Positions 34,863-41,608 of a stretch of 64,000 bases of DNA are shown here, piece after piece. The stretch is from Vibrio aerogenes. Lineage in GTDB: Bacteria > Pseudomonadota > Gammaproteobacteria > Enterobacterales > Vibrionaceae. The DNA lies in contig NZ_AP024862.1 in assembly GCF_024346755.1 (NCBI RefSeq), forward strand, positions 558,001 through 622,000, read 5' to 3'. Within the stretch, counting starts at the first letter, position 1. Each line of letters opens with the position of its first letter. The notes beneath the pieces are model-generated. The model saw only the letters and a program-made list of their open reading frames with translations, ran no database searches and was not told the origin of the DNA. A program made the position numbers and the translations under genes.

Positions 34863-35993
34863 TTATGGCTGGGCTGGAATATAATCTGTCAGTGGGGTGT
34901 TCAGATAGGGAAACAAGCCGGTGACATCAACAGAGGCGTAATAACTGAACAGTCGGCCGCTGACGGCTTTCTGATAGTGAAAGATGACATTGACCAGCGT
35001 TTGATTGCTGGTCGACGGTGCGTATTCGATCTGAATATTCAGCAAAAATGCCGCATCTCCCTGTGAATGACTGCCACTGCTGAGCCGGGAGCCCGACGCA
35101 TCCGATTGAATCTGGTAGATTTCGGGGTAACGGAAGGTGAGGAAATTTTTGGCCCGGAGAAAATCACTGTTGCCCAGATTTTTGCGGGTCTCCATCAGTT
35201 CCAGCAGATTGGTAATCGCGGTTGTGGTGGTATTTTCTCCGGTATGGTCGATTTTATCTTTGATCGTCTGCGGGTCGGCATTAAACGCAAAGATGTGACG
35301 ACAATGGATCACCGGCAATAGCGACTGATCCAGGTTATCACTCTGCGCCGTCCCTTGCTGCTCACCAATCAGGACACACAACAAATGAGGCAGCTGTCCG
35401 TCGCTCTGCTCGACGGTGGCAAGATAATCAATGAATTCATTTAACTCGACCACACTGTTGGGCCGGACTAAGTAGACATCCTGTTCATCGACCGAGAGGA
35501 CCCAGTTGATCTGCTCGGCAATATAGCGGTAGGGCTTGGTTTTACGTGACGAATAAGCACCGTTTTGCTGACTGGGGTCGGTTTGGTAGCCAAAAATAGT
35601 GCCGTAATCGTAAGGGGCGACGGTTTTTCCGGTTTGCGATGAAATCTCCTGTGCGGCGGCTTCACACTCTTTTTCCAAACCTTTATCGGGAAATACCACC
35701 CGTAGTTTGCCTGCCACGTAAACCGGCTGAGGCACTGGTGGCGCCGGGATAACCGGCGCAGGTGGCTCGGGTGCGGTGACGGGGGTTTCTGCGGCAACTG
35801 CGACTTCATCGACGGCGGCCTTTTGTACCATGGAAGACTGTACCGGTGAAGATTCACTCACCCCCGGTGTTGCTGGTGCAGGCGCGTTAACCTGCGGTGT
35901 GATCGCCGGTGCACCATCCTGTGGGCTGCTGATTTCTGGTGATTGTTCTGGGACAGACATAAGTATTCCTTCTGAAAATGAGAGCGAAGGCAT
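34863..35993 (-). CDS. PatG C-terminal-domain-like protein 2
   Basis: 376 residues. The N-terminal 90 are Pro/Ala/Glu-rich and probably disordered. From about 92 the sequence parallels its downstream paralogue and PatG: VYVAGKLRVVFPDKGLEKEC, PYRYIAEQINWVLSVDEQDV, LVRPNSVVELNEFIDYLA, LCVLIGEQQG, HIFAFNADPQTIKDKI, RAKNFLTFRYPEIYQI, VNVIFHYQ and VDVTGLFPYLNTPL. No protease domain. First gene of the reverse pair and probably the promoter-proximal member. It may be a scaffold or chaperone for the particle; this is inference only. Confidence 0.75.
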   Translation of the reverse strand: MPSLSFSEGILMSVPEQSPEISSPQDGAPAITPQVNAPAPATPGVSESSPVQSSMVQKAAVDEVAVAAETPVTAPEPPAPVIPAPPVPQPVYVAGKLRVVFPDKGLEKECEAAAQEISSQTGKTVAPYDYGTIFGYQTDPSQQNGAYSSRKTKPYRYIAEQINWVLSVDEQDVYLVRPNSVVELNEFIDYLATVEQSDGQLPHLLCVLIGEQQGTAQSDNLDQSLLPVIHCRHIFAFNADPQTIKDKIDHTGENTTTTAITNLLELMETRKNLGNSDFLRAKNFLTFRYPEIYQIQSDASGSRLSSGSHSQGDAAFLLNIQIEYAPSTSNQTLVNVIFHYQKAVSGRLFSYYASVDVTGLFPYLNTPLTDYIPAQP

Positions 35994-36189
35994 TCAGCAT
36001 AATCTCTGAAGGCAGAGAACTTTCGGGGGATTGTGGTGATTTTTCAGCAGAATGAATGCTCTTTGGTGTTGGTTGTGAATCAGGCCATCACTTGCGTGGT
36101 TTTACCTGAAACAAGCGTTTGATTGACTGAGTTTTCCCTGCCTTCCGGTTCTAGATTGAACATATCGTAATCAAACGGGTATCGCAGCC
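35994..36189. promoter_or_regulatory. Divergent promoter region
   Basis: About 195 bp between the PatG-like pair and the DUF4157 gene, with AT-rich patches at 36025-36060 and 36110-36180. No clear repeat. Confidence 0.4.
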
Positions 36190-36543
36190 ATGACTCAATA
36201 TGCAATGCAGCCACAGCGTTCAGCGGTGGGCTATCCGCTTCCTTCGCGTTTAAGGCGGGGCATGGAAAAAATTACCGGGATGAATTTGCAGCCGGTGCGG
36301 GTGTTTTATAACTCACCCAAACCGGCGCAGGTTCATGCACACGCTTATGCGCAGGGGCTGGATATTTATCTGGCACCGGGGCAGGTGCATCATCTGCCCC
36401 ACGAGCTGGGGCATATTATTCAGCAGGCCAAAGGCATGGTGCAACCGACCACTCAGGTCAATGGGGTCGACGTGAATGACGATCCGCAGCTGGAAGGCCA
36501 TGCCACGGCGCTGGGGGAAGCAGCGGTGCGGGTGGGGTATTGA
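36190..36543 (+). CDS. Minimal DUF4157 (eCIS core) metallopeptidase-like protein
   Basis: 117 residues, nearly only the DUF4157 domain. It has the pattern MEKITGMNLQPVRVFYNSPK, AQVHAHAYAQGLDIYLAPGQ, then LPHELGHIIQQAKGMVQPT with an intact HExxH zinc motif, and DPQLEGHATALGEAA supplying the downstream Glu. DUF4157 marks effectors and toxins of extracellular contractile injection systems and polymorphic toxins. Here the usual N-terminal leader and a C-terminal toxin are missing, so it may act in trans as a processing protease. The start has a weak ribosome-binding site. It is followed by the two leader-bearing genes. Confidence 0.85.
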   Translation: MTQYAMQPQRSAVGYPLPSRLRRGMEKITGMNLQPVRVFYNSPKPAQVHAHAYAQGLDIYLAPGQVHHLPHELGHIIQQAKGMVQPTTQVNGVDVNDDPQLEGHATALGEAAVRVGY

Positions 36544-36891
36544 TGGGGTGGCTTTGCCTGAGTGGTGTTGTGAATGCGCCAAAGTTGTATCGATCCCTTT
36601 GCCATCAGGGTTCGCGCATTGTTTCTCTTTGCTCGCCCAAAGAGAAACCAGAAAGGGCGTTTGGGTGAGCTGCATCACGCGCCGCCCAGAACCGGCTTTT
36701 AAGTGCATCCCTGCACTGAAAAGCCTAACCATTCATCCATGAATGCTTTTCTTTGTATGGGTGATCTAATGGGGTCAGTGGTCTTTTAGCGGCGTTTATT
36801 GGTGTGAAAGGGTCATTGGTTTGGGCAGGGTGTTATAGGCAATGAAGAAAGCCTATAACAAGCAATAAAACCCAATTTAGAAGGTTTAGAT
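36544..36891 (+). repeat. Intergenic region ending in hairpin repeat copy 1
   Basis: About 350 bp. The part 36600-36730 (AAGAGAAACCAGAAAGGGCG ... AAGTGCATCCCTGCACTGAA) looks like a dispersed element rather than a gene. Near the end is the inverted repeat GTTATAGGC (36832-36840) / GCCTATAAC (36851-36859) with loop AATGAAGAAA, found again before the next cassette. Confidence 0.5.
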
Positions 36892-38049
36892 ATGTATGAG
36901 CAAGTAGAGAAACCAAAAGAAAATAGAAGTAGAGCAGTTGCTAATTCTGTTACTCAGAAGAAGAGTAATGTGAAGCAAGGTTTTGGGTTTGTGGATAATC
37001 GTCCTCGCAGTATTATTCAAAAGAAAATACAAGAGATAGGGAGTATTAGTGCTCAAACAAATGTTGATATGGGCGTTGTACAAAGAAGTATAATGTCACG
37101 ATATAGATGGGGTGCATATTTTGCGGGACTTCCGAATAATCAGGCCAGATGCAATGCAATTGATACTGGTGAAGCCCGTACTACGATTAGAAATATAGCA
37201 AATGCTAATGGAGATATCACCAATCGAGTTATTACGCTTCATGTATGGCAGAACAATGCTTGGGGGAATATAGGAACTGTAACTATAGATCGTTCTCCAA
37301 GAGCGGCTACGCAAGGGCCATTACTTCCGGGAGCCCCAGCACTACCCGGTGCAGGTTATGATGATAGTGAATTAACATTACATACTGCTGCAGCTGGAGG
37401 TGGCAACGCAGGTGTTGCGACCCACCTTTTTCCAGCGGTGTTGCGTTGGATCAACGCCAATTTAAGAGGTGTTCAACAATTGAACATGAATCCTGCAGGA
37501 GGTGCAGCATCAAAGTCTGTTATTGAACAGCTTGGAGGAAGCGTAGGACGGGCTCATGAACATGGCGTAGCAAATATAGATAGAGCAAACCGAAGAAACG
37601 CTGGAGGGCCACCAATAGCTGGTGGGAACCTGAATACTTGGGATACACGTTTAAATGCAGAACATCTACATGAACTTGAATCGTTGGATAATGGTTTAGC
37701 GGGTCTAAGTTTAAGTGCTGACGGAATGTCTTTGGCAGGGCCTGCTGCTCCTGCGGACATTGCTGCAATGCAGGCTCAACGCGATTATTTTGCAAATACC
37801 TTGACGGCAGGAGTCGACCCAGTTGTAAATAATGCTCACCCAGATGCTGCTTATTTTCAGGCGGCAGGAGCTTTAACTAATGTTATGATTGCAGCTGATC
37901 CCAGAGCAGCCGCGAGGCTTCTTCGAATGGCCCGTCTTACTAGCAGATCAGGAGCTCATGGTAGGGGAGGAGCACCAGATGCTGGATACCAAATAAATAT
38001 GACAGGAGCAGCATTAGCTCATATCATGCCAAATGCGGTACAGCCTTAA
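36892..38049 (+). CDS. Effector-like protein with DUF4157-type leader, 385 residues
   Basis: The leader MYEQVEKPKENRSRAVANSV ... KKSNVKQGFGFVDNRPRSII ... KIQEIG is a version of the N-terminal tag often seen in front of DUF4157 and polymorphic-toxin proteins (consensus like FVDNRPEAVAQRKLQEM). The following 330 residues have no DUF4157 and no domain I know. They include DSELTLHTAAAGGGNAGVAT, AVLRWINANLRGVQQLNMNP and a Gly/Ala-rich C-terminus (SRSGAHGRGGAPDAGYQINM). Codons are richer in AGA/AGT and A/T third positions than in the flanking genes. Likely a loaded effector or toxin acquired by transfer; activity unknown. Confidence 0.7.
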   Translation: MYEQVEKPKENRSRAVANSVTQKKSNVKQGFGFVDNRPRSIIQKKIQEIGSISAQTNVDMGVVQRSIMSRYRWGAYFAGLPNNQARCNAIDTGEARTTIRNIANANGDITNRVITLHVWQNNAWGNIGTVTIDRSPRAATQGPLLPGAPALPGAGYDDSELTLHTAAAGGGNAGVATHLFPAVLRWINANLRGVQQLNMNPAGGAASKSVIEQLGGSVGRAHEHGVANIDRANRRNAGGPPIAGGNLNTWDTRLNAEHLHELESLDNGLAGLSLSADGMSLAGPAAPADIAAMQAQRDYFANTLTAGVDPVVNNAHPDAAYFQAAGALTNVMIAADPRAAARLLRMARLTSRSGAHGRGGAPDAGYQINMTGAALAHIMPNAVQP

Positions 38050-38232
38050 CCATTATTTATTATTAAATGTCTGAAGCTAAATGCGAAAAACATAATTTAC
38101 ATATAGCCTATTCATAGACAAAAAGCCTATAACAAAACCTAAAAGCCATTAAAAACGGCTTTTAGCCGGATTGTTATAGGCAATTGAAGAAGATCTGTAA
38201 CAATCACTAAAGTAAAATTAGAGGTTTGGGAT
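38050..38232 (+). repeat. Hairpin repeat copy 2 between effector-like genes
   Basis: A nested structure: outer arms GCCTATAACAA (38125-38135) and TTGTTATAGGC (38171-38181), inner arms CTAAAAGCC (38139-38147) and GGCTTTTAG (38157-38165). The paired arms recall an integron attC, but the GTTRRRY core is absent. Then AATTGAAGAAGA and the start leader of the next gene. Confidence 0.75.
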
Positions 38233-38733
38233 ATGTATGCACAAGTAGAGAAATCAAAAGAGAATAAAGTTAGGGCGGTTGCTAACTCAGTTACTCTGAA
38301 GAAAAGTAATGTAAAGCAAGATTTTGGGTTTGTAGATCGACTTGAAGCCGTTGCGCAAAGAAAACTGCAAGAGATGGCAAATCATAGTCCTCATGTTTCG
38401 CAGTTAAGATCTTTTCAGAACATTTCTAACAATAAATCACCTGTACAACTTATGCTTCGCAGAGGCTTTGGAATAGGCAGAGCATTTGTACGAAGGCGTC
38501 CCGCTCTACCTCCGATGGTTCATCAACCTGCTCCGGAAAGAACATTACGGGATAGAATACGGGACGGATTGCTAAATTTTGGATTGGGAATTGTGGATGG
38601 GTTAGGCAATGTAGATAATGATCCACAACAAGCCGATTACGAACAGATTGGCCACCTAACTGATTTAGCAAATGACTTAGGATTAGAAGGTGAGGAACGT
38701 AGAGCTTTTTTTAGGAGAAATGGTTTTGGTTAG
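38233..38733 (+). CDS. Effector-like protein with DUF4157-type leader, 166 residues
   Basis: Twenty-nine of the first 35 residues match the neighbouring 385-residue protein (MYAQVEKSKENKVRAVANSV). The rest of the leader is closer to the usual consensus: RLEAVAQRKLQEMANHSPHV then SQLRSFQNISNN. The C-terminal 80 residues are unrelated to the neighbour: Arg-rich (RRGFGIGRAFVRRRPALPP), a helical middle and an acidic DNDPQQADYEQIGHLTDLAN region. Function unknown; its small size suggests a short toxin or an immunity-like partner. AGAGGTTTGGGAT precedes the ATG. Confidence 0.65.
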   Translation: MYAQVEKSKENKVRAVANSVTLKKSNVKQDFGFVDRLEAVAQRKLQEMANHSPHVSQLRSFQNISNNKSPVQLMLRRGFGIGRAFVRRRPALPPMVHQPAPERTLRDRIRDGLLNFGLGIVDGLGNVDNDPQQADYEQIGHLTDLANDLGLEGEERRAFFRRNGFG

Positions 38734-38976
38734 AATAAGTAGTGACATCTATCAAAGTTTTTAACTCAAGTCCATAACAAAACCTAAAAACCATTGAAAA
38801 CGTCTTTTAGCTCAACTGTTATAAGCAATGAAGAAAGCCTATAACAATGAATAAATCGAGCCTGTTAAATATTATGTGTCACGCTCATTTTCACAAATCC
38901 AGATGTTTATTCAGCCGGGCTGGAAAACGGATGCTCAACTGGAATCGCATAAAGGCCCAGCTGAGCATCAGCCCAT
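38734..38976 (+). repeat. Hairpin repeat copy 3 without a following gene
   Basis: CCATAACAAAACCTAAAAACC ... CTTTTAGCTCAACTGTTATAAGC at about 38772-38826, then AATGAAGAAAGCCTATAAC to 38845. This repeats the layout of the two earlier copies, but no leader-type gene follows. A short reading frame here (38847-39071) lacks support. Confidence 0.65.
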
Positions 38977-39885
38977 TCAACCCTTACCCAACCGCGCCAA
39001 ACAAACCACTTCCACTAATGCCTTTAATTTCACTACTTCTCCGGCCAGATAAGTCAGTTCTTCTTCGGTAATCTCGTAATGATCGGAATAACGGCCTTCC
39101 ACATAAGCACGTTTAAGGCGCTGCATACTGCGGCGGTGGAATTTTGTTTCCATCGGGAACAGATCGGCAAAGCGCGGATCCTGCTGGGCGCAGAAGCTTT
39201 TGAGTTTGATTGGGTCATGTACTTTGGGCAGGTAGTTTGTGCAGGTCAGGAGTGTGCAGGCAAGCAGGGCTTCCGTGGCTTGATGCAGTTCGAAGGCTGC
39301 TTTTGCAACATCCAGCTGTGGATGTTGGCGAACCAGATCGTAAACAATGAAATTATCTTCGGCTTTCTTAAACCAGATATCAAAATGCTTTTGCGAGATG
39401 GCGCGTTTTTCTTCATCAGTCAGATGGCCCGGCCGTGCCAGTTCGCGGGTGCCTTCACTAAACAATTCAATCCCTTGCTCGCGGATATCTTTAAAGAAAT
39501 ACAACCCCTGACTCAGCCAGTTGTTGACTTCATTTAAGGTATGCACAATCACGCCGACGGGAATATCCGGTATCAGGCGCTGAATTTTGTCATCGACCAG
39601 ATGCCATAAGCGGTGGTCATCGACAAGTGCCTGATGATTGACGACCACCAGAATATCGTAATCACTCAGATAGCCATTGGCCGGGTCATAAACCCAGGGC
39701 GTTCGCCCATGCGCATCCGGCTGACGGGCATAACTGCCAAACAGGATGATTTTCTGAACTTTGAACAAAGGCTGCTTCCCGGCCCGCTGCCTGACCAGTT
39801 CATCGACTTCATTACGAATGATATTCGCCACCTGCCGGATTTGATGCTGGTTGGATTCAGGAAGGTGGTCGAGTGATTTTTTCAT
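38977..39885 (-). CDS. Nucleotidyltransferase-HEPN fusion protein
   Basis: 302 residues. The N-terminal MNT-type nucleotidyltransferase (about 30-150) has FGSYARQP and the SDYDILVVV metal-binding Asp pair. The C-terminal HEPN domain (about 160-300) has a helical bundle, FWI-type spacing (HFDIWFKKAEDNFIVYDLVR, AAFELHQATEALLACTLL) and an ARxxxH-like GRYSDHYEIT. MNT and HEPN proteins often act as a toxin-antitoxin pair in which the MNT AMPylates the HEPN RNase; here both are in one chain, so it may be self-controlled or a defence component. Single reverse gene. Confidence 0.85.
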   Translation of the reverse strand: MKKSLDHLPESNQHQIRQVANIIRNEVDELVRQRAGKQPLFKVQKIILFGSYARQPDAHGRTPWVYDPANGYLSDYDILVVVNHQALVDDHRLWHLVDDKIQRLIPDIPVGVIVHTLNEVNNWLSQGLYFFKDIREQGIELFSEGTRELARPGHLTDEEKRAISQKHFDIWFKKAEDNFIVYDLVRQHPQLDVAKAAFELHQATEALLACTLLTCTNYLPKVHDPIKLKSFCAQQDPRFADLFPMETKFHRRSMQRLKRAYVEGRYSDHYEITEEELTYLAGEVVKLKALVEVVCLARLGKG

Positions 39886-39971
39886 CAGGTATCGGCTCTT
39901 TTATTCTCAGCAAGTCTCTGAAAAGGATAACGGAAGTGGGAGGAAAAGGGGAGTACCAAATTAAATCATGA

Positions 39972-40007
39972 CGGGGACAGTCTTGTGCCTGTCCCCGCTA
40001 TTTTTTG
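39972..40007. terminator. Hairpin between NT-HEPN and FG-GAP genes
   Basis: Stem CGGGGACAG / CTGTCCCCG with 8-nt loop; T-run on the forward strand (ATTTTTTG), though both flanking genes are reverse. Confidence 0.6.
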
Positions 40008-40027
40008 CTTTGTGTTTCTTCGTGAGG

Positions 40028-41257
40028 CTATTTCGCCAGCGGCGATAAAGACACATGAACACCATTATTGGCGAAACCGACAATATCGGCTTTGCCGTCG
40101 CCATCGATATCCGCCATCATTCGTGGATGTTTATCGATTCTCCAGCCCTCTTCGTTATAGCCAAATTGTTTGATCGCATGAACAGGCGCGGCAAAGCTGG
40201 TTTTTTGTGACAGAGAATAATAGGCGCCATCGTCAGCAAAACCAACGATATCGGCTTTGCCGTCTCCGTTGACGTCGGCCATCATTCTCGGATGTTTTTC
40301 AACCCGCCACTGACCGGCATCGTAACCATATTGACTCACCCATTTGGATGGCTGCGAAAATCCGCTGCCGGTTGACAGAGAAACATACACCCCGGCATTG
40401 CCGAATCCGACCACATCGGCTCTGCCATCACCATTGACATCGGCCATCATTCTGGGATGTTTTTCAACCCGCCACTGACCGGCATTATAGCCAAAAGCAT
40501 TGACCCATAATGACGGTGCACTGAAACTGGTGCCGGTAGAGAGGGAAACATACACACCAGCGCCGCCAAATCCGACCACATCTGCTTTACCATCACCGTT
40601 GACATCAGCCATCATTCTCGGATCTTTACCAACCCGCCAGCCACCTGCGGCATAACCATAGTCATTGACCCACAGCACTGGTGCTTTAAAGCTGTTTCCG
40701 GTTGATAGCGAAACATACACGCCATCGGTGGCAAAACCGACCACATCAGCTTTGCCGTCTCCGTTGACATCAGCCATCATTCTTGGATGAAGGTCAACCC
40801 GCCAGCCACCGGCCTTATAGCCATAGCTTGTCACCCAAAGCTGTGGTGCGCTGAACCCTGTACTGGTCGATGTTGAAACGTACACCCCGTCACTGGCAAA
40901 TCCAACCACATCGGCCAGCCCGTCACCATTGACATCAGCCAGCATCCTTGGGTGAACACCGATGCGCCAGCCACCGGCTTTATAGCCAAAACTTTCGACC
41001 CAGGTAGAAGGGGTACTGAAACCAGAGCCGGTTGAGGTTGCGACAACAACACCACTGTGGGCAAAACCAACCACATCAGCCAGCCCGTCACCGTTGACAT
41101 CTGCCAGAACTCTCGGATGTTGATCAACCCGCCAGCCACCAGCATTGTAACCAAAGCTGTTCAGCCACAAAGATGATGTCCATGCGGGGGCATCTGCGGC
41201 CAGGGCTGAGCTGGTCAGCACGGTTAAGCCCAGCGTCGTCAATAGTTTTTTCTGCAT
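40028..41257 (-). CDS. Secreted seven-repeat FG-GAP/VCBS protein
   Basis: 409 residues: a signal peptide (about 1-22, LGLTVLTSSALAADAP) and seven consecutive repeats of about 55 residues, the last shortened. Each repeat has a form like GGWRVDQHPRVLADVNGDG, LADVVGFA.DGVYVS.STG, with a DxNGDGxAD calcium-binding loop. Seven units fit a seven-bladed, integrin-like beta-propeller. Repeats 5 and 6 are most alike (DAGQ/NAGQWRVEKHPRMMA). Probably a surface or released adhesin or binding protein. No catalytic domain is attached. AT-rich 350-bp region upstream. Confidence 0.85.
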   Translation of the reverse strand: MQKKLLTTLGLTVLTSSALAADAPAWTSSLWLNSFGYNAGGWRVDQHPRVLADVNGDGLADVVGFAHSGVVVATSTGSGFSTPSTWVESFGYKAGGWRIGVHPRMLADVNGDGLADVVGFASDGVYVSTSTSTGFSAPQLWVTSYGYKAGGWRVDLHPRMMADVNGDGKADVVGFATDGVYVSLSTGNSFKAPVLWVNDYGYAAGGWRVGKDPRMMADVNGDGKADVVGFGGAGVYVSLSTGTSFSAPSLWVNAFGYNAGQWRVEKHPRMMADVNGDGRADVVGFGNAGVYVSLSTGSGFSQPSKWVSQYGYDAGQWRVEKHPRMMADVNGDGKADIVGFADDGAYYSLSQKTSFAAPVHAIKQFGYNEEGWRIDKHPRMMADIDGDGKADIVGFANNGVHVSLSPLAK

Positions 41258-41608
41258 TATTTCTGTTTCCTCATCATATAAAAAATCGCGCCAATTCTTT
41301 CATATGTAATAAGTTTTATATGTGATTTCTGCCAGATTAATTGGTCATAATAAATTTTGTTTTATCATTAGAGCGTGACCAAGAGGAGCGCATATTCAGG
41401 AACAGTTATTTCTGAAGCAAGAAAAGCAAGAAAAGCGGGCTGCTGGCTTCGGTGAGTGTTTTTGGTGCCCGGTTTGGGTGATGGATTCTGATCAATGTTT
41501 GGGGAAAGGGTGCCGGAAGTCTGCTCTGCGCTGGTACATTTGAGCAACGTCCTTTGCAGAGCATTCCGGCACCGGTTGATGGAGGAAATATTTATATCAG
41601 TGTCTGAA
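41258..41608 (-). other. Intergenic region
   Basis: About 350 bp; AT-rich promoter-like part at 41280-41380 for the FG-GAP gene. Nothing else recognised. Confidence 0.35.

Noticed and set aside
36600..36742. Reading frame with RNA-like or dispersed sequence (AAGAGAAACCAGAAAGGGCG)
   Set aside because: No start signal or family; more likely a dispersed non-coding element than a gene.
38125..38181. Integron attC site
   Set aside because: Paired arms look alike but the GTTRRRY/RYYYAAC core is missing and no integrase is visible; kept only as a hairpin repeat.
38847..39071. 74-residue frame after hairpin repeat copy 3
   Set aside because: It overlaps the NT-HEPN gene and lacks the leader motif found in the two neighbouring genes.
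25650..39885. Complete phage tail or contractile injection system
   Set aside because: Tail-collar and DUF4157 are present but no sheath, tube, baseplate or tape-measure gene.
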